A stretch of 64,000 nt of DNA from Streptomyces mirabilis (lineage in GTDB: Bacteria > Actinomycetota > Actinomycetes > Streptomycetales > Streptomycetaceae). This document shows, in pieces, positions 50,560 to 59,088 of the stretch. Every line of letters begins with the position of its first letter. The first letter of the stretch is position 1. A program made the position numbers and the translations under genes. Under the pieces are notes generated by a model. That model ran no database searches and was not told where the DNA came from. It saw only the letters and a list, made by a program, of their open reading frames with translations. The stretch spans positions 124,001-188,000 of the forward strand of contig NZ_JBCJKP010000001.1 in the NCBI RefSeq assembly GCF_039503195.1. The letters are read 5' to 3'.

Positions 50560-50988
50560 TCAGCAGTTGATGGGGGGGTTACCGGAAGCGACTCGGCAGA
50601 AGTCCGACCCGAGTCCGCCGTCGACGGTGCCGGCGTTCGGGCCGACGGAGATGAAGTCGCCGTCGGCGCCGCCGAGGATCCTGCCGGTCGCCGTGGTACC
50701 GGCGTTGGCCGTGATGGAGTCACCGCCGGCGCCGCCGTCGACGGTGCCGGCAACGATGCCGTTGATGACGATGTAGTCACCCCCGCCCAAGCCGTCGACG
50801 CTATCGCCCACGGCAAGAGCGCCGCAGCTGATGTAGTCGGGGCCGGCAGTACCAGTGACGGTCGTACCGGACACGGGAAGGCCGTTGACCGTACATGAAG
50901 TCAGGGCTTGTGCAGGCGTCGCGGTCAGGGCGAGGGGAGCGGCCACGAGGGTGGCGGCGCAGAGCGTACGCATCGCGTGTCTGATCAT
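50560..50988 (-). CDS. Secreted protein with glycine/aspartate (RTX-like) repeats
   Basis: 142 aa with a signal peptide (MRTLCAATLVAAPLALTATP, cleavage near AQA-LTSC). The mature part is built of short repeats GTAGPDYISCGA, GLGGGDYIVING, GGAGGDSITANA, GGADGDFISVGP and GGLGSDFCRVAS. These resemble calcium-binding GGxGxD-type nonapeptides but with few copies. Two end cysteines may pair. Probably an exported calcium-binding or structural protein. Confidence 0.82.
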   Translation of the reverse strand: MIRHAMRTLCAATLVAAPLALTATPAQALTSCTVNGLPVSGTTVTGTAGPDYISCGALAVGDSVDGLGGGDYIVINGIVAGTVDGGAGGDSITANAGTTATGRILGGADGDFISVGPNAGTVDGGLGSDFCRVASGNPPINC

Positions 50989-51416
50989 GCAATGAGTGGT
51001 TCATGGTGACTTCATGATCGCAATTCTGCACCATCGGTGACTCTACCGTCCGGGGGTAGTTTGCCGCCCGGACGGGCCACCTAGGCCGACGGTCGGATGA
51101 TCGCAGCTGGTGTCCGAGGCAGGAGTCCCGGTCCCCGTCCTCGGGCTGTGCAGGCTGTGTGCCGAAGGGACCACGCTTCACTCGCTGCGCCAGGCCGTTG
51201 TACCCATCGACCCGCGGCAGCGCGCCGTCTTGGAGACCGTGGCCGCCACCATGGCGTAGCTCGTAAGCGCCACCCTCGGAAACCCGCAGTTCAGGCGCGC
51301 CCCAGACGTCACCCGCTCAGGGCGACGCACCTCTATGCGTGACCTAGAAGGAGCAGTTCGGGACGGTGATCGTGGCTGAGCCTGGGTATAGTGCAGGCAG
51401 CACCTCTTACTCAGGC
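50989..51416. other. Gap with a short protein-like fragment
   Basis: A plus-strand frame at 51112-51258 (GTG start) reads VSEAGVPVPVLGLCRLCAEG, TTLHSLRQAVVPIDPRQRAV and LETVAATMA-stop. It has good codon bias but is only 48 aa and unassigned. The rest, including the secreted gene's promoter region, has no gene. Confidence 0.35.
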
Positions 51417-51452
51417 ACAGGGGCCCCGCCGATGCATCGGCGGGGCCCCTGT
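51417..51452. terminator. Perfect 36-bp palindromic terminator
   Basis: ACAGGGGCCCCGCCGATG (51417-51434) is followed at once by its exact reverse complement (51435-51452), then ATTTGTGTT. The GC-rich stem and trailing T residues fit a rho-independent terminator in the plus direction. Confidence 0.7.
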
Positions 51453-51572
51453 ATTTGTGTTGGGTGCGGCTCGTCTCGAGGGAACTCGTGACCAGCGGGT
51501 CGTAGCCGCCTGGGTTCCTGGGACACCCGAAAATCCAGTGTGGGCGGTGTGACCTGCAGTTACTGTGCTGCC

Positions 51573-52088
51573 GTGATTCTGACTGATACCGAAATTGGTG
51601 ACTTGCTCGGACCTGCCGGGCTTCGACTCGTCGAACGGGTCCAGCAGGAGGTTCAGCTGCCCCCACTGCCGAAGTACGTGTCGCCTGCGAGCGCCCGGCC
51701 CGAGCACGGGCGCTTCGATTCCGACCCGGACGAAGTCGCCGACCTGGATGCTCCGGACTTCGCAGACACGGTCAACGCGGGCTGGCACCGCTTGGCCACG
51801 GAGTACGGGCTCCTCGACGACCAGCGTGAGTTTCTCCTGGCTGTGGGCCGCGCACGCCTCGGGGAAGATTCAGATGATGAGCTCTACGAGGTGTGGTTCC
51901 GGGTCCAACTACTCGATGAGTGGGACCTGGTGGGGAGCGAGGTGGACTTGCTGCGGAGCGGCTTCGCGACCCTCTTCACTGATCGCTTCGTTCCGGAATT
52001 CACGGTGGCTTCCCTGGACGGCCGGATGATGATGCAGACCACGGTGTGGGGCAACGGCACTCTCAGCAGCATCGTCATCCGTCCGTAG
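51573..52088 (+). CDS. Hypothetical protein
   Basis: 171 aa from the GTG at 51573. Acidic: MILTDTEIGDLLGPAGLRLV, VQLPPLPKYVSPASARPEHG, DLDAPDFADTVNAGWHRLAT, VDLLRSGFATLFTDRFVPEF and TVASLDGRMMMQTTVWGNGT. No known motif, signal or membrane segment. Good codon bias throughout. It is followed by an unrelated coiled-coil fragment after about 75 bp. Confidence 0.75.
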   Translation: MILTDTEIGDLLGPAGLRLVERVQQEVQLPPLPKYVSPASARPEHGRFDSDPDEVADLDAPDFADTVNAGWHRLATEYGLLDDQREFLLAVGRARLGEDSDDELYEVWFRVQLLDEWDLVGSEVDLLRSGFATLFTDRFVPEFTVASLDGRMMMQTTVWGNGTLSSIVIRP

Positions 52089-52163
52089 CCGTCGCCGAAT
52101 GAGACAGCCACTCCCACTCTGGTCTGCTCGTCTCTACCGTGGTAGCGGGGAGAGGAGCGGTGG

Positions 52164-52440
52164 ATGGGCTCGCTGTTCGAGGAGTTGGAAGCCCGCGAGG
52201 CGACTGCCCGGAAGCGGGTGGAGGCGCTGGAAGCCGAGCTCGCCGAGGTGTCCGGGCGGCTGAGTGCGGCCCGGGAAGGGCTGGAGCGGCTGCGGATCGC
52301 TCGGGAGACGGTAGCCGAGGTTCTGGCGGAGATGACCCCGGAGAAACGGCGACCTCGAACACTACTGGCGCTTCCATACCCGCCAGGAGCACGCACGCAT
52401 CTACCCCGACTTCGACCCGCAGCAGTTCGCCCTCACTGCT
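52164..52440 (+). pseudogene. Coiled-coil protein fragment
   Basis: MGSLFEELEAREATARKRVE, ALEAELAEVSGRLSAAREGL and ERLRIARETVAEVLAEMTPE form an alpha-helical coiled coil of a kind common in Streptomyces mobile regions. After about 63 residues the frame degenerates. In another frame the DNA encodes DLEHYWRFHTRQEHARIYPD then FDPQQFALTA, which looks like a transposase tail. Both are remnants. The frame happens to stay open into the next gene. Confidence 0.5.
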
Positions 52441-52544
52441 GGGTCAACGTCGTCCCTCGAAACGAGCCGCACCCAACGCCGAAGCCGTACCGGATTTCTG
52501 CTGTGCCCGTTCCCGCGGCCCGCACGGCGTTAGCGTGGGGTTCC

Positions 52545-53066
52545 ATGATCGTATGGCTCAACGGCACCCACGGCGCAGGCAAGACGACGACCAGTGCACT
52601 CGTGCAGCAGCTGATCCCGGATTCACGGGTGTTCGACGCCGAGAAGGTCGGCGAGACACTCATGGACATCACGCCGGGGCTGCCCTGGACGGGCAACTTC
52701 CAGCACTGGCCGCCGTGGCGGCCGCTCGTCGTCGAGACCGCCCGCCGCGTACTCGACTACACCGGCGGCACTCTGGTGATGCCCATGACCGTCCTGGTCG
52801 AGGAGTACTGGCGCGAGATCAGCACGGGCCTCGCCCAACATGCCATCCCGGTACGGCACTTCGTCCTCCACGCTGACCAAGACACCCTCCGCGGGCGCAT
52901 CGAGGGGGACACTGTTCTTGGCCCCTCCCCATTCCGTCTCGAATACCTTGAGCCCTACGCCGAGGCGGCCCGCACGTGGCTACACGGCGAGGCCGAGGTC
53001 GTCGACACCACGCACCTCACGCCCGCCCAGGCCGCCCTGCAGATCGCAGAAGCCGTGAAGAGCTGA
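52545..53066 (+). CDS. P-loop kinase/AAA ATPase (TmrB-like)
   Basis: 173 aa from the ATG at 52545 (GGGG 4 nt upstream). The first 18 residues contain the Walker A motif: MIVWLNGTHGAGKTTTSALV. Further blocks are DSRVFDAEKVGETLMDITPG, GGTLVMPMTVLVEEYWREIS and PVRHFVLHADQDTLRGRIEG. The pattern matches AAA/adenylylate-kinase-like proteins related to the tunicamycin-resistance protein TmrB. Such proteins phosphorylate small molecules or confer antibiotic tolerance. The natural substrate here is unknown. An in-frame upstream extension exists but belongs to the coiled-coil fragment. Confidence 0.8.
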   Translation: MIVWLNGTHGAGKTTTSALVQQLIPDSRVFDAEKVGETLMDITPGLPWTGNFQHWPPWRPLVVETARRVLDYTGGTLVMPMTVLVEEYWREISTGLAQHAIPVRHFVLHADQDTLRGRIEGDTVLGPSPFRLEYLEPYAEAARTWLHGEAEVVDTTHLTPAQAALQIAEAVKS

Positions 53067-53400
53067 GGTCTGCCCGCCACGCGAAAACAGCCTCAGGTGG
53101 CAACACAGAACGACCTTCCGGTGTCGAGTAGTGCGAACAGGCTCAACCAGGGGGCCAGCTCAGCCCGGCACCGCGGTGTCATCTACCCCGAAAAGTCGCA
53201 GCACGTGCGACCAGCGCAAGGCTGCCTTCCTCACGAGCTGACCGCGGCGACGGAGCGCCAGGCCCGAAGAAACCCATGATCGTGCCCGGGGGCCGACGGA
53301 GGCCCGCACCCGGAACGACTACTACTGATCGTCGTCGAGGAAGAACCTCTCGACTGACCGATCCGCCGCTCACCGCATGGCCCCGTGACCCCCGAGAAGC
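53067..53400. other. 334-bp gap, no gene recognised
   Basis: Between the convergent kinase-like and YedK genes. Frames on both strands are shadow-like. The terminator at 53401 closes it on the right. Confidence 0.3.
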
Positions 53401-53431
53401 TCGCCCAGGCCGTTGCAGCCGGCCTGGGCGA
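53401..53431 (-). terminator. Hairpin after the YedK gene
   Basis: TCGCCCAGGCC (53401-53411) pairs with GGCCTGGGCGA (53421-53431) around a 9-nt loop. It lies 42 bp beyond the stop of the minus-strand YedK gene. Confidence 0.55.
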
Positions 53432-53472
53432 CACCAAGTACTCCACCGTTCTCCGCCGCCGTCCGGCAGCAG

Positions 53473-54216
53473 CTATGGGGTGAGCGCGTCGAGGAGCTGG
53501 GGGCCGTTGTTGCGGACGTTGTTGACGGCCGTGGAGACCGGCCGGGCGTCCAGGTGGCCGTCGGCGGGCTGGGTGAGCAGCGCCCGCAGTTCGTCGGGGT
53601 CCTGGTGGTGGGGGTCGAGCCAGGAGTCGTAGTGGTCCGGTGTGAGGGCGAGCGGCATGCGGGGGTGAACGCGGCCGGCCGTGTCGGTGGCCTCGGTGGT
53701 GATGATGGTGCAGGTCGTCAACCAGGCGGCTGGGTCGTCGTCCTGTTTGACCTCCGGGTTGCGCCAGTACTCGTACAGGCCGGCGAGCGCCATCACCTGC
53801 TGGTCCTCGGGATGGATGAAGTACGGCTGCTTGCGGGCCTTGCCCGTATCGGGGTCCTTGGCCTGCTCCCATTCGTAGAAGCCGTCGGCCGGCAGCAGGC
53901 AGCGGTGTTTGGCGAATGCGCGGCGGTAGGCGGGTTTCTCGTGCACGGTCTCCACCCGCGCGTTGATCATCCGCGCGCCGATTTTCATGTCCTTCGCCCA
54001 GGACGGCACCAGGCCCCAGCGCAGCGGACGCAACTCCCGCTCCACCGCGGGGGCATCGGTCTGGTCGCGCGGGACGCGCTCGAGGACGGCCCACACGTTG
54101 TCGGTCGGGGCGACGTTCCAGTTCGGCGCCAGCGCCTCCTCGGCACGCCAGTCGGTGACCTGGAAGAGCTGGACCAGGTCCTCGGGACTGCGGGTGGAGA
54201 CGTAGCGGCCGCACAT
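53473..54216 (-). CDS. yedK: SOS response-associated peptidase (YedK/HMCES)
   Basis: 247 aa. Cys2 (MCGRYVSTRSPEDLVQLF), exposed after Met removal, is the catalytic residue that crosslinks to abasic sites in single-stranded DNA and later releases itself. Other active-site parts are seen: RWGLVPSWAKDMKIGARMIN, ARVETVHEKPAYRRAFAKHR, CLLPADGFYEWEQAK and the His in VHPRMPLALTPDHYDSWLDP. Normal length for the family. It protects abasic sites from cleavage during replication. No SOS box was searched for in detail. It is a stand-alone gene with its own terminator. Confidence 0.93.
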   Translation of the reverse strand: MCGRYVSTRSPEDLVQLFQVTDWRAEEALAPNWNVAPTDNVWAVLERVPRDQTDAPAVERELRPLRWGLVPSWAKDMKIGARMINARVETVHEKPAYRRAFAKHRCLLPADGFYEWEQAKDPDTGKARKQPYFIHPEDQQVMALAGLYEYWRNPEVKQDDDPAAWLTTCTIITTEATDTAGRVHPRMPLALTPDHYDSWLDPHHQDPDELRALLTQPADGHLDARPVSTAVNNVRNNGPQLLDALTP

Positions 54217-54443
54217 GGCACCACTGTGCCACCGGCGGCGCCGACCGCAGCGCCGTTCGGTGGCCCGTGTCGGGCCGTGCCCGTCGGCGTTGCAAGGCAG
54301 TCCCGAGGCTGACTCCAGCGGTTGCGTGAGTAGCCATCAGCAGCCGATCAACCAGCCGACGGGGACAATACGAGGGCGCAGGAGCTGCCGCAATCCGTCC
54401 TGGGCGGGCGGAGATCCGGTTCGAACAGACGTACCGTAGGGGC

Positions 54444-54791
54444 GTGGCAACGTACGAAATTCCCCCGATGCTGATCGACGCCCAGGACGAGCTTGATCAG
54501 GTCCGCGCCGACCTCCGGGCCCTCTTCGAAAGGGTGCCGTGGTCGGTGGAGTCGATGGACGCGCGGGAGACACACGAGAACGCGTGGCGGCCGGCGTCCC
54601 GTCCCGCCTCGCCCGGCTGGGACCCGGAGGACGCCGCGGAGATCGCCCGGCTGCGGGCGAGGGAACTCGAACTCGCTGAGGTTCTCGTGTGCCACCCGTA
54701 CTGGACCGAGTTCGCTCCCGGCGATGTACTGGCCGCCCGCGACGCGCTCAAGCACCATCACGAGCAGAAGCGGGCAGACGCCTCCGTCTAG
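54444..54791 (+). CDS. Hypothetical protein
   Basis: 115 aa from the GTG at 54444 (ACCGTAGGGGC upstream). It reads MATYEIPPMLIDAQDELDQV, RADLRALFERVPWSVESMDA, GWDPEDAAEIARLRARELEL and AEVLVCHPYWTEFAPGDVLA. Predominantly helical and charged, no known motif. A Streptomyces-type conserved protein by its style, but function unknown. It runs convergently with the HEAT-repeat gene, 20 bp apart, with no terminator noticed between. Confidence 0.75.
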   Translation: MATYEIPPMLIDAQDELDQVRADLRALFERVPWSVESMDARETHENAWRPASRPASPGWDPEDAAEIARLRARELELAEVLVCHPYWTEFAPGDVLAARDALKHHHEQKRADASV

Positions 54792-54811
54792 GGCCTGTCC
54801 GGCGGATCGGC

Positions 54812-56080
54812 TCAGAGCCGTGTGGCAATCCAGGCGTGCACCCCGACGGCCCGCAGCAGCCGGACCGCCGCGATCCGCTGGTGGCGCGGGCGGTCCTCGG
54901 CCAGGAGCCCGCGCAGCAGTTCCTGCGGTACGCAGTCGGCCCACGGCAACAGGGCGGCGGTCGCCTGCCGGACCACCGCCGCTGACGGGTCGTCCAGGAG
55001 GGGTCGTATGTCATCGACGCGTACCGCCTCCAGCGCCCGCAGCCCCGCCAAAGCGCAGGCGCGCACGCCGGGGACCGGGTGCGCGAGGAGTGCCCGGACC
55101 AGGTCCGCATCTTCAGGCACCCTGCACTCGCCGAGGCCCACTGCGGCGGCGGGCCGGGCTGCGGGGTCGGTACACAGCGCGCGGTACAGCGGCGCCGGGT
55201 CGGTGCCGCCCTGTCGCAGCACCCACCGGGCGCACGCCCGTACCACGGCGGACCAATCGGTGAGGTACGGCTCGGCGTCGGCGTGCCGCCCGGCCCGGCG
55301 CAGCGCGGTCACCCCCGCCGACCTGACCCGGGGCTGCCGGGACCCGAGCAGCTGCATCACGACCTCGCTGAACTCGTCGAAGGTGCCCTCGCCGAGGGCG
55401 GCCACGGCAGCTTCGGCGCACAGGTCCTGCACTACGACGTCGCGGTGGCGGGCGGCGGTCTGAGCGAGCCGCGCTGCGGGGAGCAGCCGCCGCTCGACGG
55501 CGATGCGGTACGCGAGGCGGCCCGTGGCCCGGTCGCCGCTGTCGAGCAGCGCCTCGGCTTGCGCGGCAGGGCCCGCGCGCAGCGCCCCGGTCAGCAGCTC
55601 TTGGGCGAAGCCGCCCCGGGGGCGGCGGCCGATCCGCAGGGTCAGCGCGGCGTGCGCGGCCAGCTGGTGCGGGGGCGTCTCGGACAGGAGCACGCGGGCC
55701 CGTTCGCGTACCGGCTCCGCCCAGTCCGCGCAGCGGATGACGACCAGCGCAAGCAGCGCGGGCCGCTCCTCGGTATGGTCCAGCGCGGCCTCACGGATCC
55801 GGCCGTCGGGGTGGCAGAGGGCGAGGGCGAGCTCGGCGTCACCGGGTCTGTGGTGCCAAGTGACGGTGGGCAGCGACGCATCCGGATCCCAGCTCAGCCG
55901 CCGCCCGGACGGCGACGCGTTCGAGTGGAACAGCTCCGGCCGCTGCCAGGCCAGTTCGCGTACCCCGAAGTCAAGGCCGATCCAGGACTCCGGATCCGTC
56001 ACATCGAGCGCCTGGTCCAGAGCAACTCCGGCAGCCAGTCGCCTGACGGCCTCGTACGACTCGTCTTCGCTGGTCAGCAT
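54812..56080 (-). CDS. HEAT-repeat-like protein
   Basis: 422 aa, almost entirely helical. Repeated ~30-residue helical pairs are visible: GDAELALALCHPDGRIREAA, WAEPVRERARVLLSETPPHQ, RQPRVRSAGVTALRRAGRHA, EDADLVRALLAHPVPGVRAC and RPLLDDPSAAVVRQATAALL. This is the HEAT/armadillo-like solenoid pattern used for protein-protein binding. No enzyme motif, signal or membrane segment. Streptomyces genomes often carry such proteins as isolated genes. Its partner is unknown. Confidence 0.78.
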   Translation of the reverse strand: MLTSEDESYEAVRRLAAGVALDQALDVTDPESWIGLDFGVRELAWQRPELFHSNASPSGRRLSWDPDASLPTVTWHHRPGDAELALALCHPDGRIREAALDHTEERPALLALVVIRCADWAEPVRERARVLLSETPPHQLAAHAALTLRIGRRPRGGFAQELLTGALRAGPAAQAEALLDSGDRATGRLAYRIAVERRLLPAARLAQTAARHRDVVVQDLCAEAAVAALGEGTFDEFSEVVMQLLGSRQPRVRSAGVTALRRAGRHADAEPYLTDWSAVVRACARWVLRQGGTDPAPLYRALCTDPAARPAAAVGLGECRVPEDADLVRALLAHPVPGVRACALAGLRALEAVRVDDIRPLLDDPSAAVVRQATAALLPWADCVPQELLRGLLAEDRPRHQRIAAVRLLRAVGVHAWIATRL

Positions 56081-56184
56081 GGGTGAAGCCTAGCCACCCG
56101 CCGTCGCCGTACCCGGGCCTACCCGGTCGCGTGAAGACCCCAGGATCGGAGAACCGCTGCCGGGCTCTGCGCGTAGTGCCGTGC

Positions 56185-56391
56185 ATGGGACCGATCAGCG
56201 AAGTACATGTGGCGGAGCCGGGGATCGCCGTCGTGGAAGTCGCGGCCGCCGACGACCAGACGGCCTTTGCCCTGCAGGAAGTACTCGCCGCGCGGTGGGC
56301 GACCGCGACGACGGACCGTACGACACAGGTGCCCGGCGAGCCGGGCGTACGGCTGCGCAGCTACCTCGATGTGCGCCAGGAGCTCAGCTGA
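56185..56391 (+). CDS. DUF6207 family protein
   Basis: 68 aa from the ATG at 56185: MGPISEVHVAEPGIAVVEVA, AADDQTAFALQEVLAARWAT and PGEPGVRLRSYLDVRQELS. Length and sequence are those of DUF6207, a small Streptomyces-specific family of unknown function. Divergent from the HEAT-repeat gene, 104 bp apart. Confidence 0.82.
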   Translation: MGPISEVHVAEPGIAVVEVAAADDQTAFALQEVLAARWATATTDRTTQVPGEPGVRLRSYLDVRQELS

Positions 56392-56689
56392 CCTGTCGCG
56401 GCCGGGCCTGTGTCATGCCTACACGGTGGTGTGGTCGGGGTCAGTCCCCGCAGCAGGAGAGCGAAGCGGCCGCCGGTGCGACCGCGTCAGCTCTGGACCG
56501 CTCTGCTCTGGAGCCTCTGGGAGTTCCCCGAGGTCAACTCGTTCGACGGGCAGAAGCCGTGGGGACTCCTCCGCGGACGGCGTGCTCCTGGTGGCGGTCG
56601 GGCCCGTGCCGAGGCGGCGTCGCATGGTGCTCATGGCGGGAGTCTGGCGCATGCCCCGGGGATCCCCGGAAGGGAGCCCCTATATGCCA
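56392..56689. other. 298-bp gap before the IS5 fragment
   Basis: No supported gene; mixed shadow frames only. Confidence 0.3.
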
Positions 56690-56842
56690 TGGCGGGGATC
56701 AGGCTCGGGTACGCCACGGCGAGCGATGCATCAACCGCCTCAAGGCCACAGGCGCGGCCTGGCCACGCGACGCGACAAGGTCTCCATCGCTTACCAGGCC
56801 GCCCTCTACCTCGCCGGCATCCTCATCTGGACCCGACGCTGA
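56690..56842 (+). pseudogene. IS5-family transposase C-terminal fragment
   Basis: GERCINRLKATGAAW in one frame and GLATRRDKVSIAYQAALYLA, GILIWTRR-stop in another match the C-terminal ERCINRLK...GLATRYDK block of IS5-family transposases, with a frameshift between. It ends 20 bp before the IS701 element. Confidence 0.65.
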
Positions 56843-56860
56843 CCAAGGAGACGGAAACTG

Positions 56861-58289
56861 GTAGGAATCCGTTAGGTTGCTCTGGCTCTTGGGTTTGGGC
56901 TGGTGGTGGTTGTTCTGGGCAAGGGGCGGTGGCAGGTGGTGCAGGTGCCGGTCCAGCAGTTCAGCAGGTCTTGGATGGCGTCGAGGATCTGGTAGAGGGT
57001 GAGTCCGCTGTATCGGCTTTTGGGGCCAGGCGCTGTTCGGTGAGGAACGCGTGGGCGGCGGTGACCAGGGTGACGTGGTGATGCCAGCCGGCCCAGGAAC
57101 GTCCCTCGAAGTGGTCCAGGCCGAGGCCGTGCTTGAGTTCCCGGTAGTCGTGCTCGATCCGCCAGCGGATCTTGGCCAGGCGGACCAGTTCAGCCACCGG
57201 GGTGTCGGCGGGCAGGCTGGTGAGCCAGTAGTCGGTGGGCTTTGGGGCGTCCGGGGGCCATTCGACCAGCAGCGTCACCTCGGGCAGGACACCGTCCCAG
57301 TGGCCGTGTTCGGCGATGGCGGCGGCCCGGGCCAGGCGGGCCCTGATGCCGGCCGGCCGCACCCGCAGCGCCAGAAAGCGCGAGCGCATCGGCCCGCGGG
57401 AGCCTTCACGCCACCTCACCTCGGTGAACACCTGTCGTCCGTGGCCGGCGGCCAGCGCGGCCACCGAGGACGGCTTGTGCCGGTAGCGGGGCTGCGGCTT
57501 GCGGCCGTTTCCGGACCAGGCCGGGGCGGTGGGCTGCGCGTCGTGCGGGTGGAGGGTCACGTCCGAACGGACCGCCACGACATAGCCGATGCCCCGCTCG
57601 CTCAGGCCGGCCCGGAAGTCGGCGTTCTGCCCGTAGCCGGCATCGGCCACCACCACCGGCGGCACCAGACCCCACCCCGCCAGCTCGTCGAAGGTGTCCA
57701 GGGCCAGGCGCCACTTCTCCCGGTGCCCGACCCCTGGCGGTATCCCGGTCTTCTTCCGCCGTCCGGCATCGTGCGCCCACTCCTGGGGCACGAACAACCG
57801 CCACTGCAGCGGACAGGACGCGGTGTCGGAGACCGCGTGCACGCTCACCGCGACCTGGCAGTTGGCCTGCTTGCCCAAAGCCCCGCAGTACTGGCGCGCG
57901 ACCGCCACCGACATCCGGCCGTCCTTGGGGAACGACACGTCATCGACCGCCCAGGCAGCCGGGCCGATCTGCGGCACCATCCGCTCCGCGATCCGCCGCC
58001 GCACCGGCACCGGATCCCAGGTCGACTGGTTCACGAACTGCTGCAGGTTCTGCTCGTTGCCATCCGCCAGCCGCTCCGCCATGGCCTGGATCGACTTACG
58101 CCGCCCGTCCAGCATCAGCCCCCGCAGATAGCAGTCACCCTTCGCCCGCTGATCCTTGCGCGGCACCGACGCGAACACATCAGCCACGAATAACGCCAAC
58201 TTCGCCCGAGCACGGTTCACTTCAAATGCATCCACACCCCACAGCATCCCCTCAAACAGGACCGAGAGAAAGACATAACGGAGTCCTAC
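56861..58289 (-). mobile_element. IS701-family insertion sequence
   Basis: Inverted ends GTAGGAATCCGTTAGGT (56861-56877) and ACATAACGGAGTCCTAC (58273-58289) match at 14 of 17 positions. The 1.43-kb element holds one transposase gene. It is flanked by an IS5 fragment and the lectin gene. Confidence 0.8.
56961..58247 (-). CDS. IS701-family transposase, C-terminus frameshifted
   Basis: 428 aa from the ATG at 58247 (a GTG at 58235 is also possible). DDE domain: GPAAWAVDDVSFPKDGRMSV (first Asp), PPVVVADAGYGQNADFRAGL (second Asp), RIEHDYRELKHGLGLDHFEG (Glu). After RLAPK the frame ends in ADTADSPSTRSSTPSKTC; one more A in the AAAA run (57020-57023 on the plus strand) would restore the family tail SRYSGLTLYQILDAIQDLLN. 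The catalytic core is complete, so activity is uncertain rather than excluded. Confidence 0.85.
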   Translation of the reverse strand: MLWGVDAFEVNRARAKLALFVADVFASVPRKDQRAKGDCYLRGLMLDGRRKSIQAMAERLADGNEQNLQQFVNQSTWDPVPVRRRIAERMVPQIGPAAWAVDDVSFPKDGRMSVAVARQYCGALGKQANCQVAVSVHAVSDTASCPLQWRLFVPQEWAHDAGRRKKTGIPPGVGHREKWRLALDTFDELAGWGLVPPVVVADAGYGQNADFRAGLSERGIGYVVAVRSDVTLHPHDAQPTAPAWSGNGRKPQPRYRHKPSSVAALAAGHGRQVFTEVRWREGSRGPMRSRFLALRVRPAGIRARLARAAAIAEHGHWDGVLPEVTLLVEWPPDAPKPTDYWLTSLPADTPVAELVRLAKIRWRIEHDYRELKHGLGLDHFEGRSWAGWHHHVTLVTAAHAFLTEQRLAPKADTADSPSTRSSTPSKTC

Positions 58290-58329
58290 TAGGCGGACCG
58301 TGTCGCTGCGGGGGAGCATCGGCGCGGCC

Positions 58330-58863
58330 TCACACATCAACGAGTGTGAAGCGCTGAGAGTCGGACCCGTCGCACGTATCGCCCTCGATCCTGGCACCGT
58401 CGCTGACGCCGGTCACGGTCCAGCAGAGTCCCATGGACAGCGACCTGAACCCGATGCCCGGCTGACCGTGTTCGGCGAAGTACGTGAAGCGCTGATGAAG
58501 GGAACCCTCTCTGCACTCCTGCTGGATGATCGGCCAAGTGATCCCGTTACCCCCGGATGTGCCGTAGATAGTCAGGCACTTGTCCGCGAACGTCCTGATC
58601 TCGTGGGTCGGGTTCGCGACGCCATCGTTCATGCTCTTGAAGCGCTGGGCGGGAAGATTCTGGCACCGGTTCTGTTCAAGCGAGGCGCCGTCGCTGGTGC
58701 TCTGGTTCCTGATGGTCAGGCACTTGCCCGTGGACGTCTTGATCTGGATGAGGTGGTAAGCGGGCTGCGCGGGCCGAGCTGCTCCGATCATGGAGGCAAG
58801 GACTGCTGCGCCAGCTACGGCCGCTGCCGGCCGTCGCAGGGACCTCATCATGGTGCCGATCAC
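58330..58863 (-). CDS. Secreted ricin-type beta-trefoil lectin protein
   Basis: 177 aa. A signal peptide (MMRSLRRPAAAVAGAAVLAS, MIGAARPAQPA) is followed by one ricin-B domain with three-fold repeats: IKTSTGKCLTIRNQSTSDGA, RTFADKCLTIYGTSGGNGIT, and SMGLCWTVTGVSDGARIEGD, each ending in a QRF motif. Six cysteines lie in disulfide positions. Such domains bind galactose or other sugars and occur alone or on secreted enzymes; here no enzyme domain is attached. The IS701 end lies 40 bp past its stop codon. Confidence 0.88.
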   Translation of the reverse strand: MIGTMMRSLRRPAAAVAGAAVLASMIGAARPAQPAYHLIQIKTSTGKCLTIRNQSTSDGASLEQNRCQNLPAQRFKSMNDGVANPTHEIRTFADKCLTIYGTSGGNGITWPIIQQECREGSLHQRFTYFAEHGQPGIGFRSLSMGLCWTVTGVSDGARIEGDTCDGSDSQRFTLVDV

Positions 58864-59056
58864 GTGGCCTCTCTTCTCCTTCGTGGGACGCGCCAGCTCT
58901 CACACTCTCCGCTGGTCAGCACCGCTCAGACTTCCCTGCCGACGGGATGAGGAAAGGTCAGAGCACCCGGTGTGGCCGATACCCGGCGCACCTGCCACCC
59001 CTGCGGGTGAACTGGACTGATCGGTTCCGGCCACGCGCTCACGCATCAGGAGACAC

Positions 59057-59088
59057 GCCCTAGGCGTGCCCTAGGCGTGCCCTAGGCG
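59057..59088. repeat. Three tandem 11-bp units at the ku 3' end
   Basis: GCCCTAGGCGT occurs three times in a row (57-67, 68-78, 79-88 of 59000; the last is one base short). The ku stop codon lies in the third unit. CCTAGG palindromes are rare in this sequence. It may be a replication slippage product. Confidence 0.75.
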
